From Paenibacillus sp. TCA20 (lineage in GTDB: Bacteria > Bacillota > Bacilli > Paenibacillales > Paenibacillaceae): 64,000 nucleotides of DNA. This document shows, one piece after another, positions 57,586 to 64,000 of this stretch (positions within the stretch are counted from its first letter, which is position 1; each line of letters starts with the position of its first letter). A program made the translations under genes and the position numbers. The notes under the pieces were generated by a model that saw only the letters and a program-made list of their open reading frames with translations, did not search any database and was not told the origin of the DNA. Where the stretch lies: assembly GCF_000732325.1 (NCBI RefSeq), contig NZ_BBIW01000009.1:1-64000 (forward strand), written 5' to 3'.

Positions 57586-58194
57586 ATGATGCTTGAAGCT
57601 CACAACATAAACAAACGGTATGGCAGGGAGCAGTGGCTGTTCCGGGAAGCAAATGTCCAGGTGAAACAAGGGGAGGCTGTAGGATTGCTAGGCCCCAGCG
57701 GCTGTGGGAAGTCCACTTTATGCCGAATTATGTCAGGCTATGACAAGGAGTTTGAGGGCAAGGTGCTGCTGGACGGAAGACCGTTGCCAAGCACTGGCTA
57801 CAGACCAATCCAGCTCATATTCCAGCATCCAGAACGTGCGGTTAATCCTCGCTGGAAGGTGGGCCGGATATTAAGTGAAGGCTGGCAGCCCGACGAGGAG
57901 CTGCTTGCAGCGCTCGATATCCATCCAGATTGGCTGGAGAGGTGGCCGGCGGAGCTCTCCGGCGGGGAGCTGCAGCGAATCTGCATTGCTCGTGCTTTGG
58001 CTCCGCAGACCCGGTTTTTCATAGCAGATGAGATGACAACGATGCTGGATGCCATTACCCAGGCTCGAATATGGAAGGCGGTGCTTGGCTTGGCAGAAAA
58101 GCGGAAGATGGGGCTTGTCATTGTCAGCCATGACCGTCATCTTCTGAATCGGATCTGTACTCGGGTGATAGATTTTACAACCTATCAAAAATAA
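57586..58194 (+). CDS. ABC importer ATPase 2 (NikE/OppF type, short)
   Basis: A 202-residue ABC ATPase: Walker A GPSGCGKSTL, Q-loop LIFQHPERAVNPRWKV, signature LSGGELQRICIARAL, Walker B FFIADEMTTMLDAITQA and H-loop VIVSHDRHLL. The DEMTTMLDAITQA form, in place of DEPTSALD, is one I associate with nickel and metallophore importers (NikE/CntF-like), an unverified recollection. It lacks the C-terminal extension of OppF. Site GGTAGGGAGA upstream. Ends 19 bases before the next small gene. Confidence 0.92.
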   Translation: MMLEAHNINKRYGREQWLFREANVQVKQGEAVGLLGPSGCGKSTLCRIMSGYDKEFEGKVLLDGRPLPSTGYRPIQLIFQHPERAVNPRWKVGRILSEGWQPDEELLAALDIHPDWLERWPAELSGGELQRICIARALAPQTRFFIADEMTTMLDAITQARIWKAVLGLAEKRKMGLVIVSHDRHLLNRICTRVIDFTTYQK

Positions 58195-58213
58195 GAATTG
58201 GCGGTGAGCTGAG

Positions 58214-58393
58214 ATGAAGAAATGGATAAGAATAGCTGCACTTATCGCAGCTTATACCCTCTTGGCCGGACACACCTCCTGTGAAGACATCAAGCCGCGT
58301 CCGGGCCAGACGGTGAAGCCGGATGAATCCGCTGCCATGGAAGGGAACGGATCACTGACTACAGCGCAGCATGAGATTCAGCCTGAACTTTAG
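58214..58393 (+). CDS. small exported peptide (59 aa)
   Basis: A 59-residue protein with the signal-like start MKKWIRIAALIAAYTLLAG, then Cys25 in HTSCEDIK and a hydrophilic tail rich in Pro, Glu and Gln. The Cys follows no proper lipobox (HTSC), so lipidation is doubtful; it might be a small exported protein with a free Cys. GGTGAGCTGAG lies upstream. Its place between the importer and the His-rich protein suggests a shared function, which is unknown. Confidence 0.6.
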   Translation: MKKWIRIAALIAAYTLLAGHTSCEDIKPRPGQTVKPDESAAMEGNGSLTTAQHEIQPEL

Positions 58394-58462
58394 TCTTGGT
58401 TAGAGGGAGCTGGCATGGTACAGCAACCCTTCCAAGTATAAATAGAGGAGTGTGTCTATACG

Positions 58463-58702
58463 ATGGAAGTCGTTATGCATGAAGGCTATCACGGAATATT
58501 GACCCGGCATCATCATAACCGGAATCGGAACAGCAGGACCGGAGGCCCTGACCCGGACGAGGAAGACAGCTATGAATCCCAGGATTCGGAGCAGCGGCAG
58601 CTGAGTAAAGAGCGTGCAAATACCCGTCATAAGCTCATTTCGGCATGTGTAGTTATCGCCGGCTTAACGGCCTATGTCATTTGGGAGTTTAGTCAATTAT
58701 GA
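58463..58702 (+). CDS. His-rich single-span membrane protein (79 aa)
   Basis: A 79-residue protein: N-terminal His cluster (MHEGYHGILTRHHHNRNRN), a charged disordered middle (PDPDEEDSYESQDSEQRQ), basic KERANTRHK, and one membrane helix (LISACVVIAGLTAYVIW) close to the C-terminus. The positive-inside rule puts the His cluster in the cytosol. AGAGGAG is 12 bases before the ATG. It may supply the metal-binding module that the downstream P-ATPase lacks. A frameshift joining the two is possible but not needed, as the ATPase has its own ribosome site. Confidence 0.65.
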   Translation: MEVVMHEGYHGILTRHHHNRNRNSRTGGPDPDEEDSYESQDSEQRQLSKERANTRHKLISACVVIAGLTAYVIWEFSQL

Positions 58703-58730
58703 ATACAGTGCAGCTGAGGAACGTGTATAT

Positions 58731-60569
58731 ATGGTTTCTGCCGCTGCTGTCGGGCTCGCCTTACTCGTCTCTTATATTCCGATGCTGGACGAAGTCGCGG
58801 GATTTCCACCCGCATTCTATGCCATGCTGCTTGGAGGCGGGGTTATCGCATACCGCGCACTTCTGGCTGTATTGGATACACACAGGCTGACTGCAGGCAC
58901 TCTGGTCGTTATTACGATGGCAGGCTGTGCCTACCTCGGGTTTTACAAGGCTGCCGCACTTGTGGCACTGATGATGCTTGTGGGTGAGCTGCTTGAGGAA
59001 ATTACACTGTACCGGACCCGGCAGTCTTTCGAGGAGCTGCTGGCACTTGTGCCGGAGGAAGCCTCCGTATGGCGAGACGGATCATGGATGCGGGTGTCTA
59101 CCTCGGAGCTTGCTCCGGGTGACCGCGTGCTGGTAAGGCCAGGAGAACGTATACCTGCCGATGGGACCGTGACGAGAGGCAAGGCTTCCATCAGCGAAGC
59201 TGCTCTGACGGGAGAACCGATGCCACAGGACAAGGCCGCAGGCAGTCAGGTATACCAGGGGACCGTTGCAGAGTTTGGCTCAATTGAGATGACCGTGGCA
59301 AAAACCGGAGAAGAAACAACGATGGGCCGAATTATTGCCTCTGTGCTGGATGCACAGGAAACGAAGGGCCCCATGCAAAGGCTTGCCGACCGGATTGCCG
59401 GTTATTTTACACCGATCATTCTCGGAACTGCTGCAGTTACCTGGCTGTTCACGGACGATCTTGTACGTACGATGACCGTGCTGGTTATTGCCTGTCCATG
59501 TGCACTTGTACTCGCTACGCCTACCGCTGTGGTTGCCAGTGTGGGCAACGTTGCCAAGCGGGGTGTGCTCGTAAAAGGCGGGCGTGCTATGGAGGCACTC
59601 TCCCGGGTTAATCTGGTTTGCTTCGACAAGACCGGAACGCTTACGGAGGGCAAGCCCATGCTGAAGCAGATCAAGTCATTTGGAAGCCTGACGGAAGCAG
59701 AGCTGCTATGCTGCGTGGAAGGGGCAGAGCGATATTCCGAGCATCCGATCGGTCTCGCGATCAAGGAATATGCGGAGGAACGTGAGCTCAGGATTGCCGA
59801 AGAGCCGAGGGACTTCAAGCAGGAAATCGGCATGGGTGTCAGTGCAGTCGTGTCGGGCAAGCGGGTTAGGGTGGGGAATGAACGTCTCGTAGAGCAGTGG
59901 ACGGGCAGCGCTGCAGACGCGGAGGCGGCTGTGCAGTTTCTGGCGGAGCATCAGCATGAGACAGCCCTCCTCATTATAGTAGAAGAAGAATTGGCGGGAG
60001 GTCTCATCATTGGAGATCAAGTGCGGGATGAGGCGGATCAAGCACTTGCCCATATTCGAAAGCTTGGCGTTTCAAGGATTGTGCTTCTGACCGGAGACAG
60101 TGAAGGAGCCGCCGCATCGTTACAGCGGGAGCTGAAGCTGGATGATGTTCATACAAGACTGCTTCCGCACGACAAGCTGGCTGTTATTCGCCGCTATCAG
60201 CGAGAGGGCTACGTTGTAGCCATGGTAGGTGAAGGCATTAATGATGCGCCCGCCCTGGCCGCAGCCGATGTAGGGATTGCGATGGGAGCGGCAGGGACCG
60301 ATCTGGCGATTCAGTCGTCACAGGTGGCCTTGATGGGCGACCGGCTTGAGAAGCTGCCTGAGGTCATGCGAATCAGCCGTTCAACGATGTTTATCGTAAG
60401 GCAGAACATCTGGATCTTTGCCGTGGCGTTTAATGTCATTGGTATCCTGCTTGCAGCGTCAGGATGGATTGACCCGGTTATGGGTGCAGCCATTCATAAT
60501 GTTGCGTCACTATTCGTAGTGATGAATTCGGCAAGATTGATCCGCAAGAAAGCTGGGTTTTCAGTATAA
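58731..60569 (+). CDS. heavy-metal P1B-type ATPase
   Basis: A 612-residue metal-exporting or -delivering P-type ATPase. Helices MA to M2 at the N-terminus, actuator with SEAALTGEPMP, transmembrane metal motif Cys255-Pro-Cys257 (IACPCALVLATP), phosphorylated Asp299 in DKTGTLTEG, and YSEHPIGLAI in the nucleotide domain. The hinge normally reading GDGINDAPAL is GEGINDAPAL here (Glu501). Near the C-terminus it has AAIHNVASLFVVMNSARL, unlike the CadA/ZntA or CopA ends I know, so the metal is unclear. No N-terminal HMA domain. The ATG at 58731 follows GAGGAA by nine bases; an ATG at 58674 within the previous gene is an alternative start. Confidence 0.88.
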   Translation: MVSAAAVGLALLVSYIPMLDEVAGFPPAFYAMLLGGGVIAYRALLAVLDTHRLTAGTLVVITMAGCAYLGFYKAAALVALMMLVGELLEEITLYRTRQSFEELLALVPEEASVWRDGSWMRVSTSELAPGDRVLVRPGERIPADGTVTRGKASISEAALTGEPMPQDKAAGSQVYQGTVAEFGSIEMTVAKTGEETTMGRIIASVLDAQETKGPMQRLADRIAGYFTPIILGTAAVTWLFTDDLVRTMTVLVIACPCALVLATPTAVVASVGNVAKRGVLVKGGRAMEALSRVNLVCFDKTGTLTEGKPMLKQIKSFGSLTEAELLCCVEGAERYSEHPIGLAIKEYAEERELRIAEEPRDFKQEIGMGVSAVVSGKRVRVGNERLVEQWTGSAADAEAAVQFLAEHQHETALLIIVEEELAGGLIIGDQVRDEADQALAHIRKLGVSRIVLLTGDSEGAAASLQRELKLDDVHTRLLPHDKLAVIRRYQREGYVVAMVGEGINDAPALAAADVGIAMGAAGTDLAIQSSQVALMGDRLEKLPEVMRISRSTMFIVRQNIWIFAVAFNVIGILLAASGWIDPVMGAAIHNVASLFVVMNSARLIRKKAGFSV

Positions 60570-60587
60570 TTCAATATGCATATTAGG

Positions 60588-60647
60588 AGCCTTAGGCTTG
60601 AATTTATGGTTTAGTCATAACCGGAATTCAAGCTGAGGCTTTTTTTG
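60588..60647 (+). terminator. terminator after the P-ATPase gene
   Basis: AGCCTTAGGCTTGAATT pairs imperfectly with AATTCAAGCTGAGGCT, followed by six T residues. Confidence 0.85.
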
Positions 60648-60937
60648 TTGTACATATGACACAGTTCAGAGTTCATCCATGCTCGATAGAATATGATTCT
60701 TTTTACACATCTAATGGTTATATCTAGGAATATCAAGGATATAGATGGAAGCTATGTGAGTCATTTGGATAATTGAGACATGATCAGGTCACTCTACATG
60801 AAGATGGCAACGTAGAATTATGAAAATTGTTCGGTTTTTGTGTAAACGCGGTGTAAAGTATGTTAAGATATCAAATGTTGTCATTTCATTTCATTACATT
60901 ACATTTCACGCAATCTTTCTGTGAAGGGGATATAAGA
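60648..60937 (+). other. intergenic region before the phosphate uptake genes
   Basis: About 290 bases with no gene. It should contain the promoter of the DUF47 gene; TTCATTTCATTACATTACATTTCA (60885-60909) is a run of direct ATTACATT/CATTT repeats reminiscent of Pho-type boxes, but the match to the B. subtilis PhoP consensus (TTAACA repeats) is poor. Confidence 0.35.
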
Positions 60938-61555
60938 ATGGCTTTGAAGAAGAAGAAGGATATATTTTTTGAGTCACTGGAGAGTATGGCCGATACGGTC
61001 GTACACGCTGCGGATTATTTTGCCCAGCATGTCGGAAGCCTGAACAACATGGCCGAGTTTACGAATCAATTGAAGAAGTATGAGTCTGAGTGTGACAACT
61101 ACACACATACGATCATCAAAGAACTGAACAAGACGTTTATTACGCCGATTGAACGTGATGATATCATGGCGCTCGCTACGACGCTGGATGATGTGATGGA
61201 CGGTATTGAGGCAACGGCATCCCGTTTCTACATGTACAATCTGACAGAACCGGATCAATATATTGTGCAGTTTGCTGAAATTATTCGCGAGTCTGCCTAC
61301 GAAATTCAAAAAGCGGTACATTTGCTCTCTCAGAAAAAGCTGCTCGCTATTCGTGAGCATACGATTCGGTTGAACGATCTAGAGAATCAAGGGGACGAGC
61401 TTCTTCGTATTTGTATTAAGAACCTGTTTGATACCGTTACGGATCCAATCGAGCTGATTAAACGCAAAGAAACTTACGAGCGTCTCGAGACGACAACCGA
61501 TGCTTGCGAGCATGTTGCCAACCGTCTTGAATCGATCATCATGCGGAACTCGTAA
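60938..61555 (+). CDS. DUF47/PhoU-like phosphate transport accessory protein
   Basis: A 205-residue all-helical cytosolic protein of the DUF47 (YkaA) family, related to PhoU. KKKKDIFFESLESMADTVVH at the N-terminus and FITPIERDDIMALATTLDDVMD plus a matching second half (LFDTVTDPIELIKRKETYER) carry the E..D metal-binding repeats of PhoU-like proteins. It lies immediately before the PiT transporter gene, the standard pairing, and probably modulates it. The ATG at 60938 follows AGGGGAT; a longer frame from 60860 lacks a site. Confidence 0.9.
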   Translation: MALKKKKDIFFESLESMADTVVHAADYFAQHVGSLNNMAEFTNQLKKYESECDNYTHTIIKELNKTFITPIERDDIMALATTLDDVMDGIEATASRFYMYNLTEPDQYIVQFAEIIRESAYEIQKAVHLLSQKKLLAIREHTIRLNDLENQGDELLRICIKNLFDTVTDPIELIKRKETYERLETTTDACEHVANRLESIIMRNS

Positions 61556-61569
61556 GGAGCATAATAATT

Positions 61570-62556
61570 ATGGAAACTACGATATGGGTATTAGGAATTG
61601 TTATTTTCCTGGCGCTGGCCTTCGATTTCATTAACGGGTTCCACGATACGGCGAATGCCATTGCAACATCGGTATCGACGAGAGCTCTGACACCGCGCCG
61701 GGCTATTATTCTTGCAGCCAGCATGAACTTTATCGGTGCGCTGATGTTTACAGGGGTTGCGAAAACGATCGGGGGCAGTGTAGCAGACCCCACCAAGCTG
61801 GATAACGGGATCAATATCGTAATTGCGACGCTTATCGCTGCGATTGCGTGGAATTTGATCACCTGGTGGTTCGGACTCCCGTCCTCTTCATCTCATGCAC
61901 TGATTGGGGCGCTTGCGGGTGCCGTGTTTATCGGTGAAAGAAGTGAGCTGAATTGGGGCGGATTTGTTGATATTGTAAAAGGTCTGATCTTGTCTCCAAT
62001 CATCGCCTTCGTTATCGGTTATATTGTCATGATGATACTGAAGTGGATCTTTGCCAAGCGCAGTCCGCATACAGTCAACAAGGGCTTCCGTACCATGCAG
62101 ATCTTTACAGCTGCACTTCAATCCTTCACACACGGTACGAATGATGCGCAGAAAGCGATGGGGATTATTACATTCGCTCTCGTTGCAGGTAAAGTGCAGG
62201 ATACAATGGAGGTTCCACTGTGGGTTAAGATCGCGGCAGCAACAGCGATGGCCGCAGGTACAGCAGTGGGCGGCTGGAAGATTATCAAGACTATGGGTAC
62301 TAAAATATTCAAAATTGAGCCGATCAACGGTTTTGCAGCGGATTTCTCGGCAGCATCCGTCATCTTCGGTGCAACGCTGCTGCACCTTCCGGTCAGCACC
62401 ACACATGCGATCACCTCGGCGATCCTCGGTGTAGGCTCAGCTAAACGCTTCAAATCCGTGAAATGGTCGCTGGCAGGACGTATTGTGGTAACCTGGTTTA
62501 TCACCATTCCGATTTGCGGTTTTCTTGCCGGCCTTATTATGTGGTTATTCTTCTAA
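61570..62556 (+). CDS. pit: low-affinity inorganic phosphate transporter, PiT family
   Basis: A 328-residue membrane transporter that carries metal-phosphate with H+. The duplicated PiT signatures are present: FDFINGFHDTANAIATSVST near the N-terminus and FTHGTNDAQKAMGIITFAL in the second half, with about ten helices and a short central loop. Length fits the bacterial short form (B. subtilis Pit ~333). AAGGAG overlaps the stop of the DUF47 gene, 11 bases upstream. The two genes form an operon ending in a terminator. Confidence 0.94.
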   Translation: METTIWVLGIVIFLALAFDFINGFHDTANAIATSVSTRALTPRRAIILAASMNFIGALMFTGVAKTIGGSVADPTKLDNGINIVIATLIAAIAWNLITWWFGLPSSSSHALIGALAGAVFIGERSELNWGGFVDIVKGLILSPIIAFVIGYIVMMILKWIFAKRSPHTVNKGFRTMQIFTAALQSFTHGTNDAQKAMGIITFALVAGKVQDTMEVPLWVKIAAATAMAAGTAVGGWKIIKTMGTKIFKIEPINGFAADFSAASVIFGATLLHLPVSTTHAITSAILGVGSAKRFKSVKWSLAGRIVVTWFITIPICGFLAGLIMWLFF

Positions 62557-62594
62557 GCACTTCGTTTTTTATAAATAGATGTACAATAAACAGA

Positions 62595-62645
62595 ACCCGG
62601 ATCACCGCGAAGCTGTGGATTCATTTCGCGTTGTTGCCGGGTTTT
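62595..62645 (+). terminator. terminator after pit
   Basis: AACCCGG / CCGGGTT with inner GCGAA/TTCGC pairing, followed by TTCC; 38 bases after the pit stop. Confidence 0.75.
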
Positions 62646-62724
62646 CCGTTTGCTCCATGTGGAAAATGTTTATAACTCTGTGAATATGGGGACATCTAAG
62701 GGTAATAAAAGTCATATAAAAAAG

Positions 62725-62827
62725 TTATCCACTTGTGGATAGATAAATCAGCTATAATTATACAGTCCGTGCTTGCTTCTCTTTCAACGATGTGGGTTTG
62801 AACAGAGATGAGGAAGCAGGGCTTTTT
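62725..62827 (+). promoter_or_regulatory. short terminated leader ahead of corA
   Basis: TTATCCACTTGTGGATA (62725-62741) is a near-perfect dyad followed by TATAAT (62753-62758), a likely -10. Transcription from ~62765 would run straight into a hairpin (GCTTGCTTCTC at 62770-62780 with GAGGAAGCAGGGC at 62810-62822) followed by six T residues. So a ~60-base leader ends in a terminator before corA. Either an attenuator or a very short RNA; I recognise no known Mg2+ riboswitch. Confidence 0.55.
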
Positions 62828-62883
62828 TGTTCCGTAATATTTGTGATAGAGAGGGAAAGGCGTGATGCCCCATTATTCGGACG

Positions 62884-63837
62884 ATGGCAATAACCCATGA
62901 TCATAAAGTGATCAAAGAGTTACATCTGCTTGATATTCGTATTGAGGATTATGATTTTGTGTGGACAGATTTCAGTGCTCCGACAGAAGAGGAATCCCGG
63001 CTGCTAAAGGATTATTTTCATTTTCATCCACTCGCTGTTGAAGATTGCCTGCATGTCCTTCAGCGCCCTAAGCTGGATTACTATGGCGATATTCAATTCA
63101 TGGTGCTTCATGCAATCCGTGAGGAGGAGGAGAAGGCGCACGAGGTGGATCTGTTTCTTGGCCCGAACCTGCTGGTATCCTATCATCATGAGCCGCTTGA
63201 CGAACTGAATCAGGCCTGGGAGCGTATCGGGGGAGAGGCAGAGAGGCGCACCATCTGGAGCAGAGCGCCCATTGCGGCCGCCTATACAGTGATGGATAAG
63301 CTGGTCGATGGTTACTTCCCGGTCTTGTTTGCCATTGAGGATGAGCTGGCCGAGCTGGAAGGAAGGAGCGGTAACGCCCCGATGGATGAGCTGGTCAATC
63401 ACGTATTTCTCATTCGAAGCAAGCTGCTTCGTTTGCGCAATACGATCGTGCCCATGCGAGATCTCTTGTATCGAATTGTCAACTCACAGCATATACAGGG
63501 GCAGAGCCGAAGTGATCATAAGCTGTATTTTATTGATATCTACGATCATCTGCTGAAGCTGACAGATATGCTGGACGCTGACCGGGAGATGACGGCAGAT
63601 CTGCGGGACAGCTACATTTCGCTGAACTCGAATCGAATGAACAGCATTATGAAGACGCTGACAGTCATTACGACCTTGTTCATGCCCCTTACACTGATTG
63701 CCGGCATCTATGGGATGAATTTTCATTATATGCCAGAGCTCGGCTATCGATATGGATATACAGCGGTCATCGTGGTGATGCTCCTGCTGGGCAGTGGAAT
63801 GATGATTTGGTTTAAGAAGAGAGGCTGGTTTAAATAA
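62884..63837 (+). CDS. corA: magnesium/metal transporter, CorA family
   Basis: A 317-residue pentameric Mg2+ channel. A large N-terminal cytosolic domain (FHFHPLAVEDCLHVLQRPKL; VDLFLGPNLLVSYHHEP), a long stalk helix, then two C-terminal membrane helices with the selectivity signature YGMNF (LIAGIYGMNFHYMPELGY) between them and a basic end KKRGWFK. The ATG at 62884 lacks a good ribosome site; an 11-codon frame from 62865 with GGGAAAGG upstream overlaps it and may couple translation. Otherwise a single gene. Confidence 0.92.
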   Translation: MAITHDHKVIKELHLLDIRIEDYDFVWTDFSAPTEEESRLLKDYFHFHPLAVEDCLHVLQRPKLDYYGDIQFMVLHAIREEEEKAHEVDLFLGPNLLVSYHHEPLDELNQAWERIGGEAERRTIWSRAPIAAAYTVMDKLVDGYFPVLFAIEDELAELEGRSGNAPMDELVNHVFLIRSKLLRLRNTIVPMRDLLYRIVNSQHIQGQSRSDHKLYFIDIYDHLLKLTDMLDADREMTADLRDSYISLNSNRMNSIMKTLTVITTLFMPLTLIAGIYGMNFHYMPELGYRYGYTAVIVVMLLLGSGMMIWFKKRGWFK

Positions 63838-63878
63838 GTAAATCTTGCTCCATTCAAAAGTCGCCTTAACCTAAATAG

Positions 63879-63921
63879 AAGCACCCCGCGCTGAAGATCC
63901 AGCTGCGAAGGGTGCTTTATG
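63879..63921. terminator. terminator between corA and the gene at the window end
   Basis: AAGCACCC...GGGTGCTT stem with inner CGC/GCG pairing; T-rich on both strands. Suits convergent genes. Confidence 0.7.
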
Positions 63922-63933
63922 AGGTGTTCTGCA

Positions 63934-64000
63934 TCAGCCGGCTTGAATTATCTCCTTCTCTTTTTGGAGGATGAGGGAGAGTAGGGCTTGGAGGACGAAG
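63934..64000 (-). CDS. C-terminal end of an unidentified minus-strand gene (partial)
   Basis: On the minus strand the last 21 codons read FVLQALLSLILQKEKEIIQA-G then TGA at 63934-63936. The hydrophobic/charged helical pattern and the adjacent terminator support a real gene running in from outside the window. Too little remains to identify it. Confidence 0.45.
   Translation of the reverse strand, partial: FVLQALLSLILQKEKEIIQAG

Noticed and set aside
58463-60569. His-rich frame and P-ATPase as one frameshifted gene
   Set aside because: The ATPase has a full set of N-terminal helices and its own GAGGAA ribosome site at 58716; kept as two genes, though resequencing the junction would settle it.
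60885-60909. Pho box before the DUF47-pit operon
   Set aside because: ATTACATT repeats do not match the PhoP consensus well enough to call.
62725-62741. Paired DnaA boxes / replication origin (also TTATCCACA at 47016)
   Set aside because: Isolated matches to the short DnaA box, with no cluster, AT-rich unwinding region or dnaA/dnaN nearby.

Overview
The window looks like a chromosomal segment of a Paenibacillus (Bacillota). The reasons are the gene families present, B. subtilis-type regulatory sites and RNA elements (guanine riboswitch, PurR, MhqR, OhrR, FapR, CcpA and LicT type sites), strong GGAGG ribosome binding sites, secreted plant-polymer enzymes and moderate GC. No species can be named from the sequence alone.

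Layout. 1-400: 3' end of a 23S rRNA gene, spacer, 5S rRNA and terminator. 0.4-8.7 kb: a FabH-type ketoacyl-ACP synthase behind a FapR-like operator, a K+ channel, an exported amidase, topoisomerase III and small housekeeping genes. 8.7-23.4 kb: the complete purEKBCSQLFMNHD operon for IMP synthesis, with a PurBox pair and a guanine riboswitch/terminator in its leader. Between purF and purM lies a 400-bp array of alternating nested hairpins. 23.4-25.2 kb: an mhqOD-like quinone-detoxification pair under an MhqR-like palindrome. 25.5-28.5 kb: an accessory cassette of a class 3 lipase and two tandem paralogous proteins with a hydrophobic middle and helical flanks. 28.6-29.9 kb: a Nudix hydrolase, a frameshifted small gene and a hypothetical gene.

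30-36.6 kb: a beta-glucoside regulon (two GH1 6-phospho-beta-glucosidases, the antiterminator LicT, the PTS permease BglP) with three separate LicT-type antiterminator/terminator switches. 36.7-43.8 kb: DUF4176 protein, PL10 pectate lyase under a CcpA site, old-yellow-enzyme/Lrp divergent pair, Ohr under an OhrR-like operator, a nucleoside deaminase, threonine dehydratase and a secreted unknown protein. 44-52.9 kb: a large secreted protein with six ~126-residue repeats, small membrane proteins (one of 39 aa), hydrolases, a DoxX protein behind a well-placed Fnr/Crp-type box, and a DUF3048 lipoprotein.

53-60.6 kb: an apparent operon of a five-gene Nik/Opp/Cnt-type ABC importer, a 59-aa exported peptide, a His-rich single-span membrane protein and a P1B ATPase without its own N-terminal metal domain but with a GEG variant of the GDG hinge. 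This is probably a metal-handling unit. 60.9-64 kb: DUF47/PiT phosphate uptake pair, CorA Mg2+ transporter behind a short terminated leader, and the 3' end of an unidentified minus-strand gene.

The most promising undescribed items are the purF-purM hairpin array, the lipase/paralog cassette and the ABC importer/His-rich protein/P-ATPase unit.
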